DNA from: Ciona savignyi
Lineage: Eukaryota > Chordata > Ascidiacea > Phlebobranchia > Cionidae
DNA: 64,000 nucleotides
NCBI GenBank assembly: GCA_000149265.1
Contig: CH003412.1
Coordinates: 3,787,452 to 3,851,451, forward strand
Direction: 5' to 3'
The translations under genes were made by a program, and so were the position numbers. Under the pieces are notes generated by a model. That model was not told the DNA's origin. It was given only the letters and a program-made list of their open reading frames with translations, and made no database searches. Shown here one piece after another: positions 41,256 through 56,200 of the stretch (position 1 is the first letter of the stretch; the number at the start of each line of letters is the position of its first letter).

Positions 41256-44200
41256 TCATGACGAATAATCCTCTGGCAAGACGTAGCTGATGTCATCCCA
41301 AGGGTGGCGATAGAGACCTTGTTTCAAACGCAGTTGGTCGAGATAATGGCCGATAAAACCCATGGATCTGAGGATAAATTAAAGATTGTGATACTGTGTC
41401 AATGATATTAATGGATTTGAATATGATTATTAATTGTGTATCGTTAGTAAAAAGCATTTTGGTAAAGCAACTGTAAATATCTTTGTTTGGAGATCATTAC
41501 TATTTATTCAATCCTAAAAGTTAAATAAATATAGTTCATGTTGCCACAGGGGAGGGTATGAACTGGTATTAAAAACACTAATTATCCAGTAAGAAAACAA
41601 AAACACTACCAATGTCATCGAATTGCCAGACTAACTGGCCGGTCATGTTTATGGCATTATTACAATCAAGTTGGTTCTATTGGATAAAGGCAACATTCGT
41701 TATGAGCCCAGGGACATAGACGCCAAAGTAGCAGTTTTAAAAAATAGGAACGTGACCCAAAACCATTGAATTATAGCCAAAGTAGCTTTATAGCGCCACC
41801 TATAGAAAATTTAATAATTTTCCATGGATCTGAGTACTAATGTCATTGAATTGATACTTAGCAAAGTATCTCCCACAATGAGATTAAACTTATTTAAATA
41901 AAACCACAGACTTACCTTCCAAGAACAAAGACACCATTAAGAGCTCCGATCTGAACATATTCTCTTGCCTCCTCCTCAGTAAAACATCCACATCCACGAA
42001 GGAGATCAACGAAAGCCACTCCGATGAAGCCATCCACGTTGAGGATGAGATTCGGTTTCTGCAGAGTCAATTATAAAGTTGGGCTGGATAATACCACCCG
42101 GAGAGATTAGGTTATAGTTTAATACATAGATGTTCGAATCTACCAAATCTTTGTTGGTTATGCACCATGCAGTAATCTGGATAGCTTAAACCTGGTTTAA
42201 GATTTAATAGCCAGCAGTAAAAAGGTTTACCGTAAAAACGTTGTGTTTCTAAATACGACGGTATTACAAGTACATACTTGGGTAAATATAGTCAAAAAAG
42301 AAAATGACCCAAAATTATTATGCAGTGTAAAACTGGGTTGTAAGACTCAAAATGGCAATATTTTTTAACTCTGCATTACTTGGTTAAAGCACTAGGGTGT
42401 GATAAATAAAACCATACTTTATATTTTAATTAGGCTCGACGGTTTGAAATATAATCTGCTTTCATATCCAAAATCCATACACACTAATCGTACTGCACGT
42501 AAGTTCATTTTACCTTAGCCGTTGTGACTTTCTCCACTTCCAGAGCATAATCCAACAAAGGAGTCGAAGGGAAATTAGTTTTCACAAATTCTTTCAGAAT
42601 CACCACCCTCTGGTCTGGGTTGTTCAGCTATGAATAAAACATTTTGATGAAAAAAATATGAGAGACGGTAGAAAGGTCAAGATTTTCGAAGGTAAATTAA
42701 GGCAAACATGCAAAAAAATGGATAAAATACTGCCGTTTACTAGCAAAATACAATACCGATGTAATATAAAAGTGATATATTTAAAAACATTTCACTAAAA
42801 TTCCAGTAATATAAATATGCACAAAAAGTTTAGAAAATACAGAGAAGTAAACAATATTACAACATGGGAATAGGATTTTACCGATTTAACCCGATGACCG
42901 ATGCCCATTATGAGTTGGTGCTTTTTCCTCATCTCGTTCACAAATTCACTTGGAAGCAACCCTTTATCATACGCTGCACTGAACTGCCTTGCTGCCCCAT
43001 CCAACGCCCCCCCAAACCTATCACCCTGCGAAAAAAATGGGATTTTATTGGGAAAGTCAAGTACGCAAAAACACTTGATGCAGTTGTTACAGCTACCACA
43101 GATAAAATTTTACTGTAACTATGCTTCTTTGACATTTTGACCTAATCATAATAACACAACTATAGTAATAAAAATTATTAATCATAATAACTTGTAATAA
43201 ATAATAACTAAAAATCAGATATATGGAAAAAAATGAAATTCTCTTTATGAGACACAAGTACACTTAATAAAAAATATGTTTTTTTTTATAATGGCGAACA
43301 AATAACCAACAAGTGTTACCAGTGTGGATATAAAACAAAGAAGTCACCAAAAAATTAAACAATACTATATTCAAAGGAAGCTATGACGAACATTAGGAAA
43401 TTCCATTTCAAACTTGAAGGTAAAGCAGAGTGAATCATAAATTAACAATGAAAAACTTACAATGGTAAGAAGACCGGATGTAAGGCAAGAAACTAGGTCC
43501 TTTCCAGCTCTTGCACAAACAATGGTGTTATGGGCACCTGCATATAAGAATATCGGGTTGACATATCCCAGGGCGATTTATGAATCTATAAGGACAAACC
43601 TGAAACTGCAGGTCCATGGTCAGCTGTCATCATGAGGCAATGCTCGAAAAACTTGCAAGCGTATTCTGGTAACCTGGAGTAAACATACAAAATATTGTAC
43701 CGTGTTCACTGTATGGTCAAATCACACAATGCTATAAAGTGGAGATTCAAACGATTGATGATTTTTTAATGATTAAAATTGTAAAAATAAGAATTTGTAA
43801 AATGCAATTTTATTTATAAACAAAAAATAAACTACTTTGGAAAGAAACATTTGCAATTTCCATGAAAAACACCCTAAAAATAATAAACAATAATTTAAAA
43901 ATTGAATTCTTTTTAAAATGTGGCACAAACAGAAATATTGGATGCAGAAAGCCACCAAAATAATGCCACACATCAACTTACCGCTTCTGGAACCAGAGCA
44001 GACCTAGTACACCTCCGATCCCAATATTATCCTTGAAGACTTGTGAGATTGGCATCCCAGCATAGAGCAATTCCTGTCCTCTTTCATCGGAGATGCTCGA
44101 CATGAAAGATGCGGGCTTCCGGATCAATCCAAGTTCCTGTACGAAAACAACATCCAGTGATGTGCCTCAGTATCACTGAATAACTAATGGCGAAGTCAAA

Positions 44201-47200
44201 TTTTCCACCCTTGGCAAAAATAAAAGCTAGAGCAAGTTTTAATTCTAACAACAACACTGTCAATCCATGTCTCTACTTTAGATATGTTATGTAAAAATAA
44301 TAAACCTTCTTGATAAGTTGGTTAATTTAAATACATACATATATATATATGTGTTTGTGTTGTCATCTTTGGTATTATTTAGAAAAAGCAGATGTTTCGT
44401 AAAATAAGCAAATGTCTCAAATCAAAAAATAAATATGAAACACCATTTTTTATCATTGTCAAACAAGGAAAGACGTTTAACACATAATAATATGATCTTT
44501 CATGTAAACTTGTGATAAAGTTTTAAATTTCTTGATCTGGTTAAAAGAATGTAAATGTTTGATATGTAAAATACAATGCTGAGTGAAACTACAAGAACAG
44601 CAAACATGGCTGATAAGAACATCTTACCCTCGCCCACGAGTAATCCATTGGCACCGTGGGAGGAGGGACCTCTTCTTTTGGAACAATCACTCCAAGTTCA
44701 ACCAGGTTGTTGTACACCTCCCTACGATGGTTGTGTTTATAATACGTGCAATAAAGTACAGTTAAGTATCATGCGACGGGTTAGTCTGGTGGTTTAGTGC
44801 GGTGCCTTTCAGCCGAAAGGTTGGAGATACAAAACCGGTCTCTAGCTTATTGTTTCGTGTCCTTGGACAAGGCACTTAACGGACATTGACTGATTATTGG
44901 GTTCTAATAAATTGAAGAAACGTGTGAATGTGAACCTTACACAATACAATGTAATAGCTATAACCCAACGGTGGGCGCGAAATAATCTGACGATTGCCCA
45001 TGTGTTAACCCCCTTGGTTTTCCCATTTACGGCGATAAACATAAATATCCCATCCTATGAAATAGCCCTGTTATATTCACGCTATCTACAAACTACCAAA
45101 CAGGAGACAGGTAATAAAGGTAAGAATTAGCCATAATAAATTTAAAATCGTGATCCATTTTATATACATCAGTTTACCCAACTTTACAGACACTTAGCTA
45201 TGGATTTATTAATGCAAGAAACTACCACCTTCAAACTTACCTTATTTTTGTATTTAGTTCATTGAAACTACACGGTACGTGGGCACCAGCAGCAGCTAAA
45301 GCCTGGTTCTTGACAACAGCAGTTTCACTGGCTTGATTTGCACATGCACCAGCGTGTCCAAACTGAACTTCAGATGTGAACATGGTGGCACATGTTCCTG
45401 TGGAAACAATATGTTAATCATTGCAATGGGTTTTAAATGTAGCAGGAAAACAAACAATTTAAAAGATTTGTATATTGGACATATAGCACACAATATAGTG
45501 GATTTCGGGAATGGTTAACAGAATAAATTAAAGACATACGGTAAGATTTAGTGGGTATTTAGGGAGACAGTTTGGGGTCCAAACACCTTTCTCCTAACGT
45601 TTTACTTTAAAATTCTAGTGATGCTGATATCTTTAAATATATTCGAAATTTATAAGATACAAACCAACAACTAGTGAGGTCCTGCTGAAATTTGTGTTAT
45701 TAAAACATTATAAAAAGGTTTCAGGCCATTGACCACTTTATGTGCTTGTTCCCATAGTATTTTAGTACAGGTAAGGACATAAAATTTGATGAACACTAAA
45801 ATCGACATTTTGGTCATTGTTTAAAATAGGACAGAAGATTCAAGAAAACTAAGTGAAACAACTAAAGCAGTAGTTAACGGACATCCCAGACGCAACTTAC
45901 CGATACACCATGCAATGACGGGTTTGGTGATGGTGCCTGATTTGATCGCCTCACAGATGTCATACTCCTCAGTACCACCAACCTGTGGAAAGTGATTGGT
46001 TAATAACCACAGGTTTACTTCAAGGAAGCCATGAACAGAAATATATTATGACAATAATACACAACAAAAATTCTTGTTTAGGAACAGCATGAAATTCATG
46101 GTTTGTGATTAACCAATTATTGATATATACTTTATTATAGACTAAACGACATAATTTATTATTGTTATGAAGAAACATCATTATTTAAGTAATGTTATAA
46201 AGAAACATTTTGGTTGTTTGTACATTGTACAACAACCATTAGTGCAGAAGCAGAATTTATATTTCTAAACGATAGATTTAGACATCCATTTCCCTCCTAT
46301 ACAGTATAGATTAGCATCAGCTGTTTCCAAACTTTTTTTCTTATAACCAAGGCCTCAAGCGCCAGTTTCGGGGGATTTGAATTTACGGAGATTAAAATCC
46401 AAAATTGCAATTTAGGTGTACAGGGTAATGGTAACTGGATCTTTGTAAATTAAAACTGAAATTAACGTGAATAAAACGGACTTAAAACAATTAAAGTTGG
46501 ACAAAGGGTAATAGTCATTATTCTCAGGAAGCCATGATAGACAAGCAGTCCACTGATGTAAATTTGGAAAATGCATTGGTGCCCATCGAGCCTTCAATTT
46601 GAGTTTTTTCACTTGACATGAACTGAATAACAAATTTAAAACCAACCAACCACGCCTTACCTCGCCCAAAACAACAATCATCTTGACATTCATGTCGTTT
46701 TGGTATCTTAGAATGTGATCCATGAAAGTGGTGCCAGGGTACCTGAGCCACAAGATGTTTAGTCACATAAATATTTAATAGATTCATACCGAACCGGACA
46801 ATAATATCCATATAAAGCAGTTTACCAAAGTAATAACCAGTTTAACTGAAGTGATAAGAAATATATTATGTTATTTAAAGTAGCATAAACAGGTGAATCA
46901 AATCTAGCATTTAAAACAAACCAAACCTTGTAACACTAAGGAATTTTTTGAATGGGACTGGCTTTGAACCCAAACCACAGGATGTAAAGCCAGAAACATT
47001 TTTTATAAATATTTCTTTACTAGTCGGTTGCGTTAAAGATTCAGCCACAATTTCTCTCACTCTGGTGTTGTTAATAAAAGTTAAAATCTTCCCACCTGTC
47101 TCCACCAATGGCAACCCCTTCACACACGCCGTTCGTTGTGCGTGAGATGATATTGTTCAACTCGTTTGACATTCCACCCGACCTCGACACGTAAGCCACA

Positions 47201-50200
47201 CTTCCCGCTCTGTAGAGTTTCGACGATAATATGTTGTCCATCATTCCACCAGTGTTGCCAATTTTAAAGCAGCCTGGTTTGATGCCACCCACCTGAAAAT
47301 TAATTGTTAAACACTGTGGAGTGCAAACTTTGATAATTTAAAACTTTGATAATTTAAAACTTTGATAATGTAAAACTTTGATAATGTAAAACTTTGATAA
47401 TGTAAAACTTTGATAATTTAAAACTTTGATAATGTAAAACTTTGATAATTTAAAGTTTTGATAATTTAAAACTTTGATAATTTAAAACTTTGATAATTTA
47501 AAGTTTTGATAATTTAAAACTTTGATAATTTAAAACTTTGATAATTTAAAACTTTGATAATTTAAAACTTTGATAATTTAAAACTTTGATAATTTAAACT
47601 TTGATAATTTAAACTTTGATAATTTAAAGTTTTGATAATTTAAAACTTTGATAATTTAAAACTTTAATAATTTAAACTTTGATAATTTAAAGTTTTGATA
47701 ATTTAAAACTTTGATAATTTAAAACTTTGATAATTTAAAACTTTGATAATTTAAAACTTTGATAATTTAAACTTTGATAATTTAAAGTTTTGATAATTTA
47801 AAACTTTTATTAAAACTTTAATAATTTAAAGTGTGGTTTTCATTTTGCCAACAGAAGCATGAATTTGGGTTATACACACTCAATAATAAAGTAAAACAAT
47901 TAAAAAATGAGAAAACCCAAGATTGCCTTGCTTCCCTATGAGTGTAAAACTCTACCTTGTTTAACATAACTATACAAAATATGTTGTGTTTTGATAGATG
48001 CTAAACTTTATAATGAAATTTTAATAACATTTTTAATAATTTTTTTCCTACACTTTTTTCAAAAACTGATAAACAAGGCTTATCATTTCTTATTTAAAAT
48101 TCAGCAAAATACATCGACTTACTGTAGCTGGTCCAATGATTGAAATGTTTTTCTCTTGAGCCAATTTGTTTAACTTTTTGGTGGTGGATTCTGGAATGCC
48201 TGTGAACGCATTACCATCGTATTAACATATTGTATATTTTGTTTTTAAGTCTGAAATGTAAGCATGGCAGTTTAAAGTATCATGGATATAACAATTACAA
48301 TACAATTACAGAATTCTTTTTTTATTACAGTTTCATATTTAAAATAATTTACCATGCTACACAAGTCAGTTTTCTATTTTTTATAATCTAGGTGGTCACT
48401 ATTTCAGCATGTTATGAGACAGAATTCACTTAAACTTAACGTCGGTACGCAAGCATGTGTCATTACAAATAAGACTTATTTGTGTATTTGTAATTTAAAA
48501 TTGTCAGATATTGACCGAAGTTCTACTGTGGCCACAAAGAGATATACAATACACACTGCGTTGAATACATACTCGATGTACCAACCTTCGGCTATTATAG
48601 CAATGGTTCTGATCTGCTCATACTTCATCGCTTCAATGGTGCTCTCCTCAGCGGAGCGAAGTGATGCGAAACTGATCAGCACATCCGCATCATTATGCTT
48701 GGTCATTGCATCGCTCATGTTCTTGTAGACAGGGATCAAAATCTCTTTGTGGCCCCAGTAGAACTTCTGTTTGTGGTCGCCACTGCAGGTCATATGGGAT
48801 AAAAATTAAGCGTTGCACACACATTTAAGCGTTTTTTGTAGCAAATTGTGTTTAAAAGTCAGAAAAGTAGATAGTCTTAAGGGTAAAAATTAAAGAACTA
48901 AATGGTAGACTTTCAACCATGGAATAGCTGTAAAATTCTGCCCTTTTATATAAACTTGATTTGTTTTAACAGAACTATACACAATTTGGCTACATTCCAC
49001 CACCAAACTTTGTAACACCAACATAGGGTAGTTCAACAATAATTAAAGCTCTGACATTAAGATATAGTTATGAAAAATTAAAAATATAATAGAAAAAATG
49101 TAGTTTTACAGAAATTGTAATTGTTTTAGTCTTAACAAAGCCATTTTAGCTTTCAAAAATAATTTTTAGGTATATGAATCCACCTGAACGGGTAAACCAT
49201 GGCAGCAACGGATGGGGTTTTACGAGAACAAACGAAATCGAAGTCCAGCATTCCCTGGACTGCACGGGACTGGAGGCCCCACATTATGCAACGCGTTTTG
49301 TCTGGAATTGGAAGCTTGAATTTTATAATGAGTTTTTCTTTCAATATTTACATTACATTAAAAGTAATAATAATTACAATATGTTAGTAAAACCGGCAAT
49401 TTTTTAGTAAAAGCCACAGTCAATAGCAGTAAATGCCACAGCCGATTACTACCAAACGTAGTAACCCTGACGATATAACTAACACCAGTATGTTAAACCG
49501 ACCGCAAGGTGGAAAAAGAAAATCTTACATTCTTCTAATCATAATTAAATAATCATAAAACACAGAACAGCAGAAAAGATGTTATGACATCACACTTACT
49601 TGTGAACATCGGTTTGTGATTCGCACGCTTGGCAGCTTGCTGTAACACATTTGCACCATTCAGGACTTGCCCAGCATCTCCGTTCGCCTGGTTTCCATCG
49701 GCAAATGAACTTGTGCGGGAGGTTCGTGGGGTGCCTCCCTGTTTGTGGATGCATCAATGTAAGAATTTATGGGGTTTATATCATTGTGGGTGATGTTTAT
49801 GGTAAGAATTTATGTTTAATGTGGAATTCATGGGGTTAATATCATTGATTGCATTGTTTTTTATAATTAAAGTTCTACTGCTTCTAAAGGCCCAAAAAAT
49901 TATGTTCATGGGGTTTATATCATTGATTGCATTGTTTTTTATAATTAAAGTCCTACTGCTTCTAAAGGCCCAAAAAGATTCAATTACTTAACAAAATCAC
50001 ACAAAATCAGCCATCACTTTTAAAGATAATTATTAACCACTGCAAACTGTTCGAATTTTTATAATAAAAGTGAATTGGTCGTCGCACTGCAAGAGTAAAA
50101 CAAATCAATGTGGTGCAAATTGCTTTTAAGTGGGATTATAAAAATTACACTGCATGCACTCAGTCTACCTGAGATGGGTCTTCCTGTGGAAAAACTTAAG

Positions 50201-53200
50201 TGAAATTTTAGAAATAAAATTTGTAGAGAGCCCATACAATGCTTTATGATATTTTTTGGACTTCGTAAAGATTTCGTAAGACTGAATTCGCCTTTATCGA
50301 TACTGAACATATTTATTGTATTTAATGATTAACTATTACCAGCTAGGCCAAATATATTTCTATATAATATATTAGCATAGTTACAAAGCAAGGAAGATAA
50401 ATGAGTTTTTACGTCCCATATTGATTTATTTCATATTTCACCTTAGAAAAATATAATAAAATGTGTATTATATGATGGATGACCAAGTTAAAAACTAACA
50501 TGAACCATTTAAAACAAGTTTATTAACTTACAGCATAATTGGAGCTTGCACCAAGTAAGAAGTTAGCTGTGTGACCTGGAGCGTTGGGCTGCTGATCGGG
50601 TATTGGTGTCTTGCCAAGTGCCATGCCGACTATGGCGGTCATGTGGGTCTCGGTGCCAAAGACATGCACCGGTACTCCAAGGTGTTGGCCTGTATTTTTA
50701 TTTAACAACTTAATTAGGTGATCCTATAAGATGTGGTATAATTAATATGATGATGACAACAAATCCATGAAGATTGTTTTTGGTAATGAACAGTACAGAC
50801 TGTTAGACAAACTTTCACAATATAACTGTAAAATACTTTAAGTTAATATGATGTGTAAATAACCAATAAACAAAGATACATTATTGTGTTAACAAAAACT
50901 GAATCAAAAAAATGTTATTAAATATAAAACAAATAAAAAAATTAACTTGAATAACTGTTAGAACCATTGCAGAAAGAAAACAAACTGAGACAACGCACCA
51001 ACTTCTCGCATCACGCGAAGCCCTTCCTGATAGTTGGGTCCTCCTCTTCGCACAAAAATCGACACTTTGTTGTCACGAAGTGGAGTTTGGAATTGTTTCA
51101 ACGCACGAACGATGCCCTGAAATGTTCCAATTATTGATATGGTAAATATACAAGTTGTGTGCAGGTTCAATGAGAACCTTGTTATCAAGGTTTGTTGGTT
51201 GGTGGGGTGGATAGCGGTGTAGTTTTTACCCCTGAAATGTTCCAATTATCGATATGATAAAGAAACAAGTCATGTATGGGTTCAGTGAGAACCTTAAAGG
51301 TTTTACACTGTTGCTGCGAGATCTGTGGTTAAGTGTTTAATTTGTGTCCTTTTAATCATGATGATGTACTTAGTGATATATTTCCTTTTAGTTCCACCCA
51401 CCAATGCCCCCAGAAAACATTGTTAGTAGCATAGAAACAGTTTCAAATATTGATTTATTGGAATTACGTCCGCAATGCATTAATTAATTAATTCCGTGTA
51501 GCAGTCCGTAGGAATAATTACCTTGAACGTAGCTGCCACGTTGGTGAAGTTTGCGATTCCTCCTCCAATGATGAGGACTTTCCCGTCATCCCTGGGAGTC
51601 CTGGTCATCAAGGAGAGGATAGTCCGAGCGTAATCGTATGTCTGCTGCTCACTTGGCGCTCCACTGTACTCCCCGTAGTTAGCAAGCTCTGAAGCGCCAC
51701 CCAGATCACATATGGTGTCACTGGGGGTTTATTTTGACTTGTTTATTGAATATAGAGCATGTGTTGTGCGCAAATTGTTTGTTTTAAAAGTAGACAAACA
51801 ACAATTATTATTAATTTAATTTCATTGCTTTTATGCTTTAATTTTGACAAATACAGAAAAAATTACGATGAAATAAAGTTTTTATGACTAAAAAACGTTG
51901 TGAACCAATTTAGAAAAGATTGACGTTAAGTTCTGTAAGTATTAAAAATTACGGAAATGTTAATCTGAATTATTTAGTTCAAAATTAGTTTTTAGTGTTA
52001 ATGTTAATAAAATGATACGACATGCTTATTGACAATTATAAGTTATTTCTTCTTATAAATCACTACTGAATATGTTAAAAACACCATAAACCTGTACACC
52101 ACCGATGCACCACCACCAGCTACCATGGTCCATATTCTACCATTAGGGTTGAGTATGGTGAGTTTGAGTGACGCCCCACTCTTAGCATCAAGGTCGGCAA
52201 TGTAAGCTTCCTCTGGGTACGCCTCTCTTCCAAATGGTGGAGGGAACTCAACTGGGCCCCATTGGCGAGCACATACAAACTCAGCACACTGATGAAATGC
52301 CATAATTAGGATATTCAAATGCAGTGTGGCCACACTCAGATTGCAAATGAACATAACTACAGATTGAGAATGAACATAACTACATTCTCGTAAACACCAT
52401 ACATCATCCAACCCCTATTTTGAGACTACATGTGTGCATTTAATACAAATTAATCAATATATTAAAAATACTATTTTTTAGTATATGTTCCTAACATTGT
52501 TAAAAATCTTGAGTCTTTTTTACATATGGTTTTTTATTGCTTTGTATATAATACAAAAGAATGGAACAAATGTTCAGAGTTAAAAAGTAGTAGTAATCTA
52601 CATCATCCTGAAATATATTATTATTTAATCAAGACTTCTAAAAAATGTTGTACATGTTATAACAACTGCAAGTTGTTTGTTTTTCGTAAGTTCTGCTGGA
52701 CAACATTCCAGAATTATTTAATTGTTTACAAAATAATAATGATATATTTTCAGGAATTAATATAATTAAAACTTGTCATGCTTCTGCACACAAAATATTA
52801 TTTTTTGTCTATATACGGTGATTTGAAATGCTATCCCGTTGTATTTGTATGGTTAACCATACAAGTGCAGTCTTTCTTGAAACATGTTCCATAATTAGTA
52901 TTTATAAATTATCTATTTGGCTTATGAGCCTACAGTGTATTAGTCCGCTAATTTAATTAGCAATATAAATTATTGATCTAACGTTTACCTGGTCCAGTTT
53001 TGCAGCGAGATCAAGCACATAGATCTTTCCATCATTTACCACTGTAGGATTAATCGGTCAAGCTTTTGATAATGTAGTTAGCGGTACATTTATTTAGAAA
53101 ATTAGGGAGGGATGTATAAACATAAACATCTGCATCTGTAACAACACCAAACCATTTCCTCTCTAGTGGTTTCGTTGTGCTAAACTAAGTGGGTCACCAG

Positions 53201-56200
53201 GGTAACATGTAATGGTATATCATGGCATGCAATTTACTGTTTTCAGCCGTTTTGACTGCATAGTATGCAGCGCATACCACAGGCTTTTGAGTTTTCACTT
53301 GAAAAGAAAGCGACTTATTTCCAGAAATTGACAGGACAAACAATTAGCGTACACATAAAATGCCGGTAAACAACCAATATTAGTACAGAGTATGACCTAA
53401 CTGAAGGACACATTCTGAGAACTATAAATGTGTGGTTACAACAACAGTTCCTGTAATGATACGCACTTATCCTAGAATAATAAACATATTATAACTTACC
53501 CAAGGGATTTATTTCCAAGTAGGTAAAATGAAGCGAAGTGTACAAATTATACAATGCAAATATAAACGGCTCCAGCAACCTATAAAATAAACAAATTAAC
53601 AGATACCAGTATATTAAGTCATATATCAGCACTATTTCTTAATTGCTAGACAGGAAAACATAATGTGTGCCATTATGTGTGTATGTATATTGGTTGTGCT
53701 CGACTAGAACTCCTTTTACTGGTTCGCCTCAAAGAATGCTAAACAATTGTATAACGGTTGGAATAACTAAACCGGATCTAATAAACGGCAGATGCACAAT
53801 ATTATGACAACAGCACATTTTCTAAGTCTTTATTCTTTTCAACGGAAAAACCTACGACGAACAGGGCAATTTAACAAAATAAAAGAGTTGTATAATTATA
53901 TGGCTGTGATTGTGGTAGCATATCAGTATTGATGTGATACTTACCTATTGCGTTTAGCGGCCACGTCTAATTATACCGAAATTTAATAAACTATTGCTTT
54001 TTTAGACATATGTTCTATTGAATTTTAATCAATAGTCCTGCTTCATGTTTTAATCGTGGAATCAAAAATAAATTAACTAAACTATCAAAGTTTTAACTTA
54101 GTATAAAAAATGCTTCTATAGCAGGCCGACCCTGTTTCCTGTTGCCTGATCTGATAAAAACAAGTCGACAAAAGTAGCTTTTACCTTCGGTTTTCCTTAT
54201 TCAGGTTGTTAAGTAAAACATCAGTGATCTTGTTTGAATCAATATTCTCCCCTGTTAATATCTGCAAACAAATTTCTTGTGTCGTGAATTTGCAATTTCA
54301 TTGAAATTAGGTAAAACATCAACCTTGAATATTATCAGAACCAGTTGTTTTTATGTTGTTAAATTATTTAACAATAAATATGTGTAATCCGTTGACTATT
54401 AAACACCTGTTAACGTCAAAGTAAACTTTTCGAGTTGCAAAGTAAATAAAGTCCCGATATGAAAGTTTTCAAGTACAGTTCTCCCAAGGACAACTACCAT
54501 TTGAACAGCCAACATTTTTTACATCAATATGCTTTTCTTAAAGTCTTAAAAAAGCTTAAATCACAACAGGTAAAAATATCAAAATCCCAATTTATACATT
54601 TAACATACACTTGAAAGAAACATAAATAAAAAAGTATAAAAAATAAATAAGAAAATTGTGAAACACTGTTAAGTCAGGAAATTCATGATAACTTACTGGA
54701 AGTTTATTAGCTTTAGAGTCCACATCACCAATGTCAACTCCTCCTTCATGATGGAACAGGATGGTGTTCTCCTCCCTTGATGAGTGGATGCAGATGTAGA
54801 ACTCCTCTTCCTGTCAACAAATGACGTTTATTTCCTGAACAAACAGCCAATCTTGTTTGTACAATCATTAACTCTAGCACAATTAAGGAAATTATTCATT
54901 AGACAATACGATCTACAATGACTACTAAATTGGTAATGCAAACCAAAAAATAGAATAAAGTATTTGCCAGTACATAGATAACTTATCATTGTTTTAGAAT
55001 TGTATAAATAAAGATAATAAGGATAGCTGTTTCACATTTTCTGTAAACAGGATATAAATATATATCAAGTTTCACACTGTAAAAATAGTAAAAATACCGT
55101 ACAATATGATTCAAAAATGTTTCTATGTTTTATAACTTGACAGCTTGACCATCAACAAGCTACCAAAAATCAATATATTTTAATTGAATTACTCGGATAA
55201 TCTTACAGGTAATCAATATTGGTAGATTTCTCTATTATAATTAAAAGTACACTTAAGGAAACTAGGCCAGATAAATGAACTAAAATGCTAGGTATATTGA
55301 CTAAATTAATGAGTACCACTATCAGCATTGATAATCTTGACTCATTGATTTAACAACAGAAACACACGTTGGTAGTTTAAAAATAAAATGATACAGTTTC
55401 ATTGTTTAATGCTTTACTATAAAAATCCTGCTGGTAAACTAATATTAATGTAAGTTATTTTATTCTTACATTAAATATATATTATATATATATAAATAAG
55501 TTATATACGCCATTTCACTTAGCATGCTACCTGCTTATGTGCTACAAATGGTTCTATGATGAATTGCTTCAATATCCCTTTAGTTTCACCAATGCTAAAT
55601 TCCTGGAAAAATAAATGCCACCTTTAGTTCACCTTTAACATATTGTTTATCAATGGTTAACTGTTAATTTTTTTGTTTTAACTCTTTCACTCCCGGCCAA
55701 ATGCATTAATTTAAACATGCTGTCCCGCAGTGTTTTTTACAATTTTTGGTCATTTTCAAATTAGCACAGTTTTTCTCAAATTTATGCTATGATTTAATAT
55801 TTAGTATGGTTGGAAAGATAATTTATCCCTCTTTTAAACAAACCGCACACCTAGAATCTACCTCCAATAAAGAATATATTATGTAAACTTTAGTGAACAC
55901 CACTTTTTATGTAAAGAAAATTCTGCTCGACTTTGAAAATTTTGAGGTGCACTGACAAACGAAATACTCACTAATTATTGGTATGCCCAAATGATATGAA
56001 AATTGGAATGTAGATTGTCTAATAGTTTTTGTACTCAGGAAAAGTTGAACTGTATTTGTATCTTCAGTAGTTTTTTTACTATTCCTAATTGAAATTTTCC
56101 TTTATTCTAACTATATTATGAAAAATTGAACCAAAACGCATTGAAGTTTTTAGTTTTGTAGAACTAAAATAGTAAAAAGTATAAATAAGAACAGTGAAGG

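Noticed and set aside
46412..46811. 95-113 codon minus-strand open frames as a separate small gene
   Set aside because: They are the ACLY exon at 46661-46742 read through into its introns in two frames.
47324..47828. Possible CRISPR-like array
   Set aside because: Units are directly adjacent 16-bp repeats without spacers, in an animal intron.
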